From JAFGGG01 sp964634205 (lineage in GTDB: Bacteria > Spirochaetota > Spirochaetia > SZUA-6 > RPPD01), in the NCBI GenBank assembly GCA_964634205.1, contig CAZWKE010000001.1:131808-195807 (forward strand): 64,000 bases of DNA. The letters are read 5' to 3'. This document shows positions 1 through 8,552 of this stretch, one piece after another. Made by a program: the position numbers and the translations under genes. The notes beneath the pieces are model-generated. The model ran no database searches. It had not been told where the DNA came from and saw only the letters and a program-made list of their open reading frames with translations. The first letter of the stretch is position 1, and every line of letters begins with the position of its first letter.

Positions 1-741
1 CGAGAGGAACAGCAGCAGAATACTTATCAGCATCGCGTACAGCATATATATGTCCAACCTATGCAAAAGAATCTGCACAGGAAAATAAATCCAGACGGCG
101 ACCGGAATTATTATCAGGTAAAAAAACTTGAAAACGCCCCCGAAAATCTCGGCGGGATAAAAACTAAAAGAAACCAGTTTGTCGAAGATGTCTTTCAGTC
201 TCATCATGTTGACGATTGCGAGGCACAATGTACAATACAATATCAGCAACGATATGTAAAAAAGCAGACCGATTACCAGAAAACAGAAAAAAAGCAGGAT
301 CTGCCACCACTGTACGACTATCCCCAGATTGAGAATTGAATAGACCAGCGCTATTGCCCCGGCCAGTATGGTTCCAAAGGAACGATAATTGAATCCTTTT
401 GTCAGAATCATGATGATGGCGGGATACGGCAATACCAATAATCTGTCGAATGAACCTGTTTTCACCTTATCCTGAATCGAATATTTTATTTCACCGAAAG
501 CGGTTTCCGTAATACCCGACCAAAACAGCAGCATGGCCGAGAACAAAAGAATTTGCGCGAATGACCAATCCGGGTACCCGCTGGTTCTTGTATATATCAG
601 GAACTGTACCAGGGGTATGGTACAGGAAAAAGTAAATGTGGAAAAAACTCCCAAAATGAAATCAGCCCTGAATTCCATGGCTCGTGCCAGTTTTATTTTT
701 GAGTTCATAAAAAAAAGCTTTAGATAATCCCCGAAACGCAA
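1..741 (-). CDS. ABC-2 type transporter permease, 3' end cut by window edge
   Basis: The minus strand stays open for 247 codons from a TTG at 741 to the window edge. The product begins MRFGDYLKLFF, followed by MNSKIKLARAMEFRADFILG, then about six hydrophobic membrane segments. This is the pattern of the ABC-2 family permeases (PF06182, formerly DUF990), usually about 260 residues, so only a short C-terminal piece should be missing. I prefer TTG 741 to ATG 708 because relatives have a short basic stretch before the first helix and because 741 lies 4 bases after the stop of the upstream permease, with a GGGGTG sequence just before it. It pairs with that permease as a heterodimeric exporter. No ATPase is present here, so it probably lies beyond the left edge. 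Substrate unknown. Confidence 0.75.
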   Translation of the reverse strand, partial: MRFGDYLKLFFMNSKIKLARAMEFRADFILGVFSTFTFSCTIPLVQFLIYTRTSGYPDWSFAQILLFSAMLLFWSGITETAFGEIKYSIQDKVKTGSFDRLLVLPYPAIIMILTKGFNYRSFGTILAGAIALVYSILNLGIVVQWWQILLFFCFLVIGLLFYISLLILYCTLCLAIVNMMRLKDIFDKLVSFSFYPAEIFGGVFKFFYLIIIPVAVWIYFPVQILLHRLDIYMLYAMLISILLLFLS

Positions 742-745
742 CGCT

Positions 746-1549
746 TTAACACCCCACTGCCGTAAATTTTTTAATCATCAGCAGCCAATAAATTCTACAC
801 AATATGTACAGAATGACGATCCATATACCCCCAACGGCCAATACACGCAGGAAATAACCCCATCCGGCGGTTTCCGGCATATTCAAGAGAAATCTTGCCG
901 GTATATAGCAGATATATTGGAACGGCATGTACCCGATAATCCGACGGGCTGTTTCGGGCAAAAAATCGATCGGTAAAAACGCGCCCGATACAAATTGAAG
1001 AAAAAAGGCTTTGACCATCTGGAGGGCGCTGATGCTTTTCAACAAGAATCCCGTTGTCCCTATTAAAAAGCTGATCAGGAAAAAAAGTATGAATGCCGGA
1101 ATCATAAGCAGCAGGTATTTTATAAAAGACAACCATGTCAGAAAATCCGGGTAGACAATCATCAGGAAAATGAAAAAACTCGGTAAAAACTCCAGGAAAA
1201 AAGCGAAGATCTTATTGGCCGCGGATTTTGAAAAAAACCATTTCATTACATGTATCGGCTTTATTAATCGCACAATCATATTTCCAGAAAGTATATCCTG
1301 GGACAACTCGTTATCCGAATAGCTGACGGCCAATGCGTAGTAAAACCTTACAGCGGCAAAATACCATATCATCTGGGTACAGGAATACCCTAAAATTATT
1401 TCCTGCTGTCCGTTCGTATAAATCGTGGTAAAAATGGAAATAATCAACACCAGCATGACGGGATCGATTATAATTGAAATAAAGAAAGCCCATCGGTAAT
1501 ATAAATATACTTTGAGATGTAAACGTATTGTTTCGGATAATAATTTCAT
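746..1549 (-). CDS. ABC-2 type transporter permease
   Basis: This 267-residue protein has six hydrophobic segments and the family-typical opening of a short amphipathic helix (LHLKVYLYYRWAF) ahead of the first membrane span. It ends in a basic tail (LLMIKKFTAVGC). Length and layout fit the PF06182 ABC-2 permeases, which work in pairs with a soluble ATPase to export an unidentified substrate across the inner membrane. Its stop is followed after 4 bases by the second permease, so the two are co-translated. The ATG at 1549 has no clear Shine-Dalgarno sequence in front. Family assignment is fairly sure; the substrate cannot be read from sequence. Confidence 0.8.
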   Translation of the reverse strand: MKLLSETIRLHLKVYLYYRWAFFISIIIDPVMLVLIISIFTTIYTNGQQEIILGYSCTQMIWYFAAVRFYYALAVSYSDNELSQDILSGNMIVRLIKPIHVMKWFFSKSAANKIFAFFLEFLPSFFIFLMIVYPDFLTWLSFIKYLLLMIPAFILFFLISFLIGTTGFLLKSISALQMVKAFFLQFVSGAFLPIDFLPETARRIIGYMPFQYICYIPARFLLNMPETAGWGYFLRVLAVGGIWIVILYILCRIYWLLMIKKFTAVGC

Positions 1550-1793
1550 ATGGAATATATTCTTATTATTTGAATGAATTTACGTACTTATTGTAATTAT
1601 GATTTTTGGAAATCAACAACATGAATGATTTTCAACAGTTGAGGTTGTGAATCGATGGCCCGCACTCATTATCGCCGGTGCCGGAACAACCTGGCGCAAT
1701 GTAAATGCATTTTGTAAAAATTTAGCATAAAAGGATTATGTCTGTCGTCCATCCCTACCCGCATGGACTAATACTTTGAAGTAAGGTTTTCTT

Positions 1794-2846
1794 CTATTGC
1801 TTTTTTATGCCGGCCCCGTAATTGATATCCGCTTTCAACGTATAGAATCCGAAAATAATTTTATGCAATAAAATAAAGGGGATGAGCAATAAAACATGAT
1901 AACGTCCCGAAATCAGGCTGTATTTAACAGTCTTCCAGATACTGTTAAAAAAATTGCGTAGATAAAGGGCAAACAAAAGGAACATGTTCAATAGATTTCT
2001 AATATTGAGGCTGTGTAGAGAAGCCGAAACCTTATATATTTTTGTTATTGTGTCTCGTGACTGAATTATTTTTTTTCCCTGAATATACATACTGTTTTTC
2101 GCCCACATCCTGGCGTGGTCGATAAAACCTTTGAAGGTATGCCGATTATGATGATTTACTTTGGCTTTCGGCTCAAAAAAAATCCGATAGCCGTTGTCTT
2201 TTGCCTTACAGCAAAATAAAATATCTTCCGCGCCCATTATGTCCTCATCGAATCCCCCGATCTCATGGATTACATCGGCAGGAACACTCATATTCGCGGT
2301 GGGCATAGCATTATATTCATAGCGTGGGGACAGGTTGGGATGAGAATTATACCAGGAACAAACATCATCACAGCAGGCCCAAAGTGTTGCATTATAACCG
2401 GCAATACCTCCCGCAATCAGTTTAACCTTCTTGTCGCGATTGTTATGATAATTGTGGGCCTCTACATGGAATTTCACGAAATTTGCGTCAGGAACACAAT
2501 CCGAATCAATAAATATCAGAATTTCTCCTTGGGCGGCTTTAATCCCGGTATTTCTGGCGGCTGACGGCCCTTTTTTATTTTCAGTAATAAGCCGAACAGG
2601 AAATGTCCTTATAATATCTAATGTCTTATCCTTTGATCCATTGTCGACCACTATTATTTCAAGAAAGTCAGACGGATAGTTCTGTTCCAGAAGTTTTTTT
2701 AGGCAATTTTCTATAAGTCTTTCCTGATTTAAAACAGGGATAATGACGGAGACCATACGGAAGGGGGCATTATGATGTCTCACTTCAGGACGGCAGGGGA
2801 CGGCTGTACTATCATTCGTATGATGATAATTCATAAAATTATACAC
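1794..2846 (-). CDS. family 2 glycosyltransferase
   Basis: A GT-A fold glycosyltransferase of 350 residues. Around residue 31 begins MVSVIIPVLNQERLIENCL, the usual GT2 nucleotide-binding strand and helix. It is followed by IIVVDNGSKDKT, GPSAARNTGI and the DxD-type metal motif IDSDC, then a GGFDEDIMGAEDILFC acceptor-side motif. The C-terminal third has two hydrophobic stretches that probably anchor it to the inner membrane. It would transfer a sugar from a nucleotide sugar during surface polysaccharide or glycolipid assembly. The first 30 residues are not conserved in type, and translation may start at Met31; neither start has a good ribosome site. No glycan partner genes lie beside it, so acceptor and sugar are unknown. 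Confidence 0.85.
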   Translation of the reverse strand: MYNFMNYHHTNDSTAVPCRPEVRHHNAPFRMVSVIIPVLNQERLIENCLKKLLEQNYPSDFLEIIVVDNGSKDKTLDIIRTFPVRLITENKKGPSAARNTGIKAAQGEILIFIDSDCVPDANFVKFHVEAHNYHNNRDKKVKLIAGGIAGYNATLWACCDDVCSWYNSHPNLSPRYEYNAMPTANMSVPADVIHEIGGFDEDIMGAEDILFCCKAKDNGYRIFFEPKAKVNHHNRHTFKGFIDHARMWAKNSMYIQGKKIIQSRDTITKIYKVSASLHSLNIRNLLNMFLLFALYLRNFFNSIWKTVKYSLISGRYHVLLLIPFILLHKIIFGFYTLKADINYGAGIKKQ

Positions 2847-2983
2847 ATTATGTTATAAAAACAGAATCACTTTGTCGTCTCTGCCGATACGCGTGGACGA
2901 AATTTATTTTACGGACGCGCGGTTTAGTGAACCGGCATAGATGGAAATATCCTTGTATTAACGCAATATGAGGCATACAGTAC

Positions 2984-3013
2984 TTTACACAACAATAAAA
3001 TCTTTGCTATTAA
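2984..3013 (+). promoter_or_regulatory. candidate sigma-70 promoter for the YmdB-like gene
   Basis: TTTACA and TATTAA are separated by 18 bases, about 55 bases ahead of the GTG start of the next gene. The match is five of six at -35 and four of six at -10. An AAGGAG ribosome site at 3053-3058 follows. The region upstream of it, back to the glycosyltransferase start, holds nothing else I can recognise. Confidence 0.4.
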
Positions 3014-3069
3014 TACTGTCATTCTTTTTATTATTTGGTATGTTTTAACTAGAAGGAGAAAATCTGTAA

Positions 3070-3900
3070 GTGGCTGGTTTGCGAGTTCTATTTATTGGAG
3101 AAATAGTTGGTAAGTGCGGGGTGTTTTGTGTGAAAAAACTTCTCCCCAAACTTAAGAAAGAGTTTGCCATCGACATGGTGATTGCCAATGCGGACGGTGC
3201 AACGGGAGGATTCGGTTTGGGAAAAAATCACGCAATTTATCTGCACAAACTGGGGATAAACGTGATTACGGGGGGTGACTGTATTTATTATAAGAGAGAC
3301 ATGGCCGAATATATCGACAGCGCTCCTTATATTTTACGTGCCGCGAATTATCCCAAAGAGAATCCCGGGCGGGGCTGGATGATCTATGAAAAGGACGGCA
3401 GTAAAATAGGGATTATTTCATTGCTCGGACTTTCCGGATTTGACCGTGTGCATTTATTCAACCCGTTTCAACTGGTTCCCCAACTGGTGGAACGCATAAA
3501 AAGGGAAACCCCGATGGTTATTATTGATTTTCACGCTTCCACAACTTCTGAAAAATATTCCATGTTTTATTACCTGGGGGGAAAGGTTTCGGCGGTAATC
3601 GGCACGCATGCCAAAGTTCCCACGGCCGATGAGACGCTGTTTAACGGTACCACGGCGGTGATCTGTGACGTGGGACGTACGGGAAGCCTGAATTCGGTAG
3701 GCGGACTGGACCCCGAGGTCGAGGTGAGAAAATTTCTTACCCAGGTACCGGAATATTCAAAGACCAGGTGCGAAGACATGGAACTGCAGGGGGTTTTGTT
3801 TGATATTGATGAGAACGGAAACGCCACTTCCATACAGCGAATAATACGAGAGTGTAAGGAGGGTTTTAATGCAAACTCAGGGGAAAATAACGGCAATTGA
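3070..3900 (+). CDS. YmdB-like (TIGR00282) metallophosphoesterase homologue with altered metal site
   Basis: A 276-residue protein that aligns along its length with the YmdB/TIGR00282 phosphoesterases (cyclic-nucleotide phosphodiesterases in Bacillus). Recognisable blocks are VLFIGEIVGKCG, IANADGATGGFG, INVITGGDCIYYKRDM, VIIDFHASTTSEK and GTHAKVPTADE. Several metal ligands of the family are replaced here: Asp to Glu11, Glu to Asp42, Asn to Gly43, Asn-His to Asp70-Cys71, and the second His of GTHTH to Lys182. His155 and His180 remain. It may bind a different metal or be inactive. The GTG start is chosen because AAGGAG lies 11 bases upstream. Its last 32 bases overlap the next gene. I recall spirochaetal homologues with similar changes, but could not check. 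Confidence 0.8.
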   Translation: MAGLRVLFIGEIVGKCGVFCVKKLLPKLKKEFAIDMVIANADGATGGFGLGKNHAIYLHKLGINVITGGDCIYYKRDMAEYIDSAPYILRAANYPKENPGRGWMIYEKDGSKIGIISLLGLSGFDRVHLFNPFQLVPQLVERIKRETPMVIIDFHASTTSEKYSMFYYLGGKVSAVIGTHAKVPTADETLFNGTTAVICDVGRTGSLNSVGGLDPEVEVRKFLTQVPEYSKTRCEDMELQGVLFDIDENGNATSIQRIIRECKEGFNANSGENNGN

Positions 3901-4315
3901 GGATAATATTGTTACCATCGAAATAGCCGACCAGGAGATATGTACCCAATGCGGGATAAAAACCGACAGTCAGTTTTCAATTGGCTGTAATTCATGTTCA
4001 CTATTGGCGCAAAAGAATAAAAAGTTTTTAAAAGCCATAAATAATCTCACTACTCCCTTGAAGGAAGGGGACATGGTGAATGTTTCCCTTTCACCGGCAA
4101 AGGCGATTAAGGCCGGGTTTTTTATCTTCATTATCCCGCTTGTGTTGTTTTTTCTATTCTATTATTTTACGGAGTACGTATTGTTATTAACCAATGAGTG
4201 GGTAAAAATCGGTATGGGTCTGGGGGGGATTTTACTTGGGTTTATGGGAGTCTATTTCCGCAGCAAGCTGCTGAAGCAAAAGGAATGGCCCCAGGTGACT
4301 GAGGTGGTACGATAG
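3869..4315 (+). CDS. RseC/SoxR-reducing-system-like membrane protein
   Basis: A 148-residue protein with the RseC family (PF04246) plan: an N-terminal soluble part with four cysteines (Cys25, 28, 40 and 43 in CTQCG and CNSC), then a small beta region (MVNVSLSPAKAIKAG), then two membrane helices at about 83-103 and 109-128. In other bacteria RseC proteins act with Rnf electron-transport complexes or in sigma-E control; neither partner is in view. The ATG is preceded by TAAGGAGGGTTTTA, a very strong ribosome site, which supports this start inside the end of the upstream gene. Function by family only. Confidence 0.75.
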   Translation: MQTQGKITAIEDNIVTIEIADQEICTQCGIKTDSQFSIGCNSCSLLAQKNKKFLKAINNLTTPLKEGDMVNVSLSPAKAIKAGFFIFIIPLVLFFLFYYFTEYVLLLTNEWVKIGMGLGGILLGFMGVYFRSKLLKQKEWPQVTEVVR

Positions 4316-4332
4316 AGAAAGCTTCCCGGTGG

Positions 4333-5445
4333 TTAATCCTGAAGTATTTTTTGTGTATCCAGCGCGTTAATGATATCAGGGATATCGTCCAGGCCGGCAA
4401 TCCGGTGGATGAACCCGTTCTCGATGGCGGATTTGGGCATACCGAATACCACGCTTGAAGCCGCATCCTGGGCAACGGTGAGACCACCCTCTTTATAGAT
4501 TGTACCTATTTCCGCGGCACCGTCTTTGCCCATTCCGGTCATAATAATCGCCATACTGTGGTTATGGTACTGGGCCGCAACCGACGCAAAAAGCACGTCA
4601 ACCGAGGGTTTATGTCCGTTTACCGGCCCGGAGTCGTTATAACGGATGACTTTGGCCAGGGGTTTGTTTTCAACCTCAATATGTTTATCTCCCGGTGCGA
4701 TTAAGATTCTGCCTTTTTTGATGATATCCCCGTTTTGTGCTTCTTTTACCTCCAGGGCACATATTTTATTCAGGCTGCCGGCAAACTCTTCGGTAAATCC
4801 GGGGGGCATATGCTGCACGATCAGTACGGGTACGGGCAGTGAGGCCTTTAAGCGGGCGCATACACGGCGCAATGCGCTTGGCCCCCCTGTAGAGATACCG
4901 ATGGCCACTACTTCGATCTTTCCCGGTTCCCTTTTGGGTATTATTTGCTTTTTCTGTGGAGTGACGGCGGGAGTTTCATGGACGGGGTAAGAAATATCCT
5001 GCTCATGGTACACCCGTCCGGTAACGTAATAGTTTTTTCTTCCGCCGTATGCCCGTACAAGTTGGATAAGCTGGTCCGCAACCTTCCCGATATCATAGTC
5101 ATTTTCGGTGCTGGGCTTCAGGAGAAAGTCCGAGGCCCCCAGGGCCAGAGCCTCCATGGTCTCATGCGCGCCGCGCCGGGCAATGGAAGAAAGAATAATA
5201 ACCGGTGTTTCGTTACGGAGCTTTCGTTTTTCCCGCAGGAATTCAATACCGTTCATCTGCGGCATCTGAATATCCAGAATGATGACGTCCGGGTCCAGGG
5301 TTTTCATTTTATACAGGGCAAACTCACCGTTCATGGCGGTGGCCGCGACCTGGATGTCTTCCGTGTTTTCAAAGACCAGGCGGATCATCTTTCTCATTAT
5401 CGAGGAATCATCAACTATCAGTACACTCGTTTTATGTTCCGCCAC
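4333..5445 (-). CDS. cheB: chemotaxis protein-glutamate methylesterase CheB
   Basis: The protein demethylates or deamidates chemoreceptor glutamates when phosphorylated by CheA. Residues 1-125 are a receiver domain with VDD at 11-13 and the phospho-acceptor Asp58 in ILDIQMPQMNG. After a linker of about 50 residues the esterase domain carries the catalytic triad: Ser185 in GISTGGPS, His212 in QHMPPGFT and Asp308 in MTGMGKDGA. The 370-residue length is normal. The GTG start overlaps the TAG stop of cheR by one base, so the two are translationally coupled. No cheA, cheW or receptor lies in the window, so the rest of the pathway is elsewhere. Confidence 0.96.
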   Translation of the reverse strand: MAEHKTSVLIVDDSSIMRKMIRLVFENTEDIQVAATAMNGEFALYKMKTLDPDVIILDIQMPQMNGIEFLREKRKLRNETPVIILSSIARRGAHETMEALALGASDFLLKPSTENDYDIGKVADQLIQLVRAYGGRKNYYVTGRVYHEQDISYPVHETPAVTPQKKQIIPKREPGKIEVVAIGISTGGPSALRRVCARLKASLPVPVLIVQHMPPGFTEEFAGSLNKICALEVKEAQNGDIIKKGRILIAPGDKHIEVENKPLAKVIRYNDSGPVNGHKPSVDVLFASVAAQYHNHSMAIIMTGMGKDGAAEIGTIYKEGGLTVAQDAASSVVFGMPKSAIENGFIHRIAGLDDIPDIINALDTQKILQD

Positions 5446-6317
5446 TACCTGTCCTTTGAAGCCTTGTTTTTTTTATAAATGCACGACCAATCGGTTTTTA
5501 CAAACTCAAACGGTGTATTCATGCCGAAAAGTGATTCGGAGTGACCAAGAATTAAATAGGAAAACCCTGCCATGGTCTCCCAAAACCGGTTTATCAGGGA
5601 TTTTTGTGCGGTTTCATCAAAATAGATGATGACATTTCGACAGAAGAGGATATCGATATTTTTCAGTCCGCTTTCGGATTTTAAATTATGGTAATCGAAC
5701 CTGATCATGTTTTTAAGGCTGTCGATTATCTTATAGCCGTCCGGTTTTTTTTCAAAATATTTTCGGAGGTAAGCAAGCGGTACGTCGCTTACCCGTGCTT
5801 CGTTATAAAATCCTTCACGGGCGATTAAGAGTGAGGTCAGGCTGAGGTCCGAGGCAATAATCTCGGCCGTAAAATGAAGCGGCAGGTGCTCTTTTAAGAC
5901 CATGGCAATCGAGTAGGGTTCTTCTCCCGAGGCACAGCCCGCGCTCCATACTTTGATATGATTGGCGCCTCGTTCCCTTTTGTATGCCACCATGTTGGGA
6001 ATGACAAAATGCTCAAGTGTTTGAAAATGACCCTTGTTGCGAAAAAAACGGGTGAGATTGGTGGTAACCGAATCCAGCAGCACCTTCATCTCTTCCGGAT
6101 CCTTGATAATGATATCGTAGTACGTGCGTATATCATCCAACTTTAGTGTTTTCAATCGTTCACGCAGCCTGTTTTCCAGGATTGATCTGTTGTTTTTGGA
6201 AAAATGGATGCCGCTTTGGTTATAGATAAGGGTACTGAAGAGGTTTACGTAGTAAGCGTCCAAGTGTTCAAGCATGATGTGTAAATAAAGTGTAGTATTT
6301 ACCATATGCGGAGTCAA
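5445..6317 (-). CDS. cheR: chemotaxis protein methyltransferase CheR
   Basis: It methylates receptor glutamates using S-adenosylmethionine, opposing CheB. The N-terminal helical domain is followed by TTNLTRFFRN at 85-94, the SAM-binding loop WSAGCASGEEPYS at 124-136, the FCRNVIIYFD strand and the C-terminal GHSESL motif. The length of 290 residues is usual. I take the TTG at 6317 as start because AAGGAG precedes it at the correct distance, whereas the internal ATGs have no such site. It is first in the cheR-cheB pair and divergent from the nuclease-domain gene across about 120 bases of T-rich sequence. Confidence 0.95.
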   Translation of the reverse strand: MTPHMVNTTLYLHIMLEHLDAYYVNLFSTLIYNQSGIHFSKNNRSILENRLRERLKTLKLDDIRTYYDIIIKDPEEMKVLLDSVTTNLTRFFRNKGHFQTLEHFVIPNMVAYKRERGANHIKVWSAGCASGEEPYSIAMVLKEHLPLHFTAEIIASDLSLTSLLIAREGFYNEARVSDVPLAYLRKYFEKKPDGYKIIDSLKNMIRFDYHNLKSESGLKNIDILFCRNVIIYFDETAQKSLINRFWETMAGFSYLILGHSESLFGMNTPFEFVKTDWSCIYKKNKASKDR

Positions 6318-6434
6318 TAGTTAAACTCCTTTAGCAAAAAGACGTGTTATACATAAGATTTTTTTATTAATTTTTTCTGTTTTTAAGTTTTTTTATTATT
6401 TTTGGCTATATTTAATAATAGGAGTCCGGTTGAC

Positions 6435-6893
6435 ATGATTAGATTGCAAATAAAGGACATTCTCCTTGATCAGAGTACGGGTGAACCGCAGGTTATCCTT
6501 GAAAGCGAAGATACCTGCTCCAGCATCAGCGTCCATATCGGTCCCTCGGAAGCCAACGCCATTCTGGTGGCGTTGGAAGGAATTACCCTGCCGCGGCCGC
6601 TGACCCACGATCTTATTATCCGGTTTTTCTCCAGGCATGGATTCACGATCAAGTCTCTTGAACTGTATGCGTTCCTGGATAACAAGTATTATGCCCGGCT
6701 TTGGTATAAAAAGGGTTTTAAGCGCTACAATATGGAGATTCGTCCCAGTGACGGTCTTGCCCTCGTTGTCCGCATGGGTATCCCGATTTACCTGAAAAAG
6801 GAGTTGCTTGCCCTGCATCCGGGGATTCAGCTTTATCTTGACCGCAAAGAACTCTACAATAACCACTCTTCAGCCTTCGGATTAAGCTCTTAA
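6435..6893 (+). CDS. bifunctional nuclease domain (DUF151/BFN) protein
   Basis: A 152-residue protein whose core (VILESEDTCSSISVHIGPSEANAILVALEG, then LTHDLIIRFFSRHGF and RPSDGLALVVRMGIPIYLKKELL) matches the BFN/DUF151 family. Plant members have been given RNase/DNase activity; bacterial roles are not settled. The ATG at 6435 is preferred over an upstream in-frame TTG at 6402 because AGGAG at 6420-6424 precedes it. It stands alone between divergent cheR and pyrG, 51 bases ahead of the latter. Confidence 0.85.
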   Translation: MIRLQIKDILLDQSTGEPQVILESEDTCSSISVHIGPSEANAILVALEGITLPRPLTHDLIIRFFSRHGFTIKSLELYAFLDNKYYARLWYKKGFKRYNMEIRPSDGLALVVRMGIPIYLKKELLALHPGIQLYLDRKELYNNHSSAFGLSS

Positions 6894-6906
6894 TTGCTTT
6901 AACCAA

Positions 6907-6935
6907 TTGACAGAACTCACACATATATCAATAAT
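6907..6935 (+). promoter_or_regulatory. promoter directly in front of pyrG
   Basis: A perfect TTGACA, a 17-base spacer and AATAAT (five of six). Normal spacing from -10 puts the transcription start at about 6942, only some 3 bases before the pyrG ATG, and no purine-rich ribosome site lies between. The pyrG message from this promoter would therefore be leaderless or nearly so. Confidence 0.6.
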
Positions 6936-6944
6936 ACTCATGAG

Positions 6945-8552
6945 ATGGGTAAATATATTTTTATTACAGGCGGTGTATGTTCCAGCTTGGGCAAAGGATT
7001 GGCGGCGGCCTCGATTGCCAACCTGCTTGAGGGGCATGAGCTTAACGTGCGCTTAATCAAAATTGATCCGTATATTAATCTGGATGCCGGGACCATGAAT
7101 CCCTATCAGCACGGAGAGGTGTATGTCACTGATGACGGAGCGGAAACAGACCTTGATCTCGGTAATTACGCGCGCTTTACCAACTGTCCGTTAAGCAGGG
7201 AGAACTCGATTACCACCGGCCAGATTTACCAGGAGATTATCCGCAAAGAGCGGGAAGGCAGATTTTTGGGCAGAACCATTCAGGTTATTCCCCATGTAAC
7301 CGACGAGATCAAACAACGTATCAGAAATGTCGGTCAACAGGATGATGTGGATGTCACGATTGTTGAGATCGGGGGTACGGTTGGGGATATCGAATCCGTC
7401 CCGTTTCTTGAGGCCGCGCGGCAGTTTATCCATGACCTGGGAAAACAGGATGTGCTTTATATACATCTTACCCTGGTGCCCACGGTCTCCAATGGAGAGC
7501 TGAAAACCAAACCCACACAGCATTCGGTAAAAGAACTGCTGGAGATCGGGATCCAACCCGATATCCTGTTGTGCAGGGCAGAGGTCCCGTTAGACGATGA
7601 TCTAAAAAGCAAGATATCCCTTTTTACCAATGTAGATGAGAAAGCCGTCTTTTCCGCCTATAATGTACCCCACACCATTTACCAGGTACCTTTGATTTTT
7701 GCCGGGCAAAAGATAGACAAGATAATCCTTGACAAGCTGGCCGTAAGCGACAACCTGGTGAATAAAAGGATTAAGAAGTGGCAAAAGCTCATTGATTCCT
7801 ATATCAATGCGGCAAAAACCGTAAAGATCGGGATTGTGGGCAAATATATCGAGCTGCACGATTCATATAAATCCATCTTTGAGGCGCTGGTGCACGGCGG
7901 AATGAGCAATAATGTCAAGGTGGAGCTGGTAAAGATTGATTCCGAAAAAATGGAAACCGCTAAAAATCTTAAAGAGTATTTCCGGGATATCCACGGTATT
8001 CTTGTTCCCGGAGGTTTCGGTCAGCGGGGAATAGAAGGAATGATACGGGCGGCCAATTATGCCCGGCTTTCCGACATGCCATATTTCGGTATCTGCCTCG
8101 GTATGCAGGTTATGGTCATAGAGTTCGCCAGAAATGTACTGGGATTGACCGATGCCAACAGTACTGAGTTTGAACAGCAGACTGGAAATCCGGTGGTCAG
8201 TTTACTGGAAGAACAGCAAAATATAAAAACGCTCGGCGGCAGTATGCGTCTGGGGCGAAGTGCTTCGCTGGTGTTCGATGAAAGTCGCCTGCATAAGATA
8301 TATAAGCGGATGAGGATCTTCGAGCGGCATCGACATCGTTATGAGGTAAACAACAAATACAAAGCCGCTTTGACAGACGGAGGTTTGCGGATTGGTGCCA
8401 CGACGCCGGACGGTGAGTTGGTAGAGGCGGTGGAATGGGACAAGCACCGCTGGGGATTGGGTGTCCAGTTCCATCCCGAATTTACTTCCAAACCGGATTT
8501 ACCCAATCCGCTTTTTGATAACTTTATTGCTGCGTGTATGAAGAATGTTTAG
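6945..8552 (+). CDS. pyrG: CTP synthase
   Basis: Converts UTP to CTP with ATP and glutamine, the last step of de novo cytidine nucleotide synthesis. The synthetase half starts with KYIFITGGVCSSLGKG (P-loop at 9-18) and contains IKIDPYINLDAGTMNPYQHGEVYV. The glutamine amidotransferase half has the nucleophile Cys384 in GICLGMQ and His510/Glu512 in HPEF. The 535-residue length is standard. It heads the long plus-strand run; its last 8 bases overlap lptC. In other bacteria pyrG also often precedes LPS genes, since CTP is needed to make CMP-Kdo. Confidence 0.98.
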   Translation: MGKYIFITGGVCSSLGKGLAAASIANLLEGHELNVRLIKIDPYINLDAGTMNPYQHGEVYVTDDGAETDLDLGNYARFTNCPLSRENSITTGQIYQEIIRKEREGRFLGRTIQVIPHVTDEIKQRIRNVGQQDDVDVTIVEIGGTVGDIESVPFLEAARQFIHDLGKQDVLYIHLTLVPTVSNGELKTKPTQHSVKELLEIGIQPDILLCRAEVPLDDDLKSKISLFTNVDEKAVFSAYNVPHTIYQVPLIFAGQKIDKIILDKLAVSDNLVNKRIKKWQKLIDSYINAAKTVKIGIVGKYIELHDSYKSIFEALVHGGMSNNVKVELVKIDSEKMETAKNLKEYFRDIHGILVPGGFGQRGIEGMIRAANYARLSDMPYFGICLGMQVMVIEFARNVLGLTDANSTEFEQQTGNPVVSLLEEQQNIKTLGGSMRLGRSASLVFDESRLHKIYKRMRIFERHRHRYEVNNKYKAALTDGGLRIGATTPDGELVEAVEWDKHRWGLGVQFHPEFTSKPDLPNPLFDNFIAACMKNV

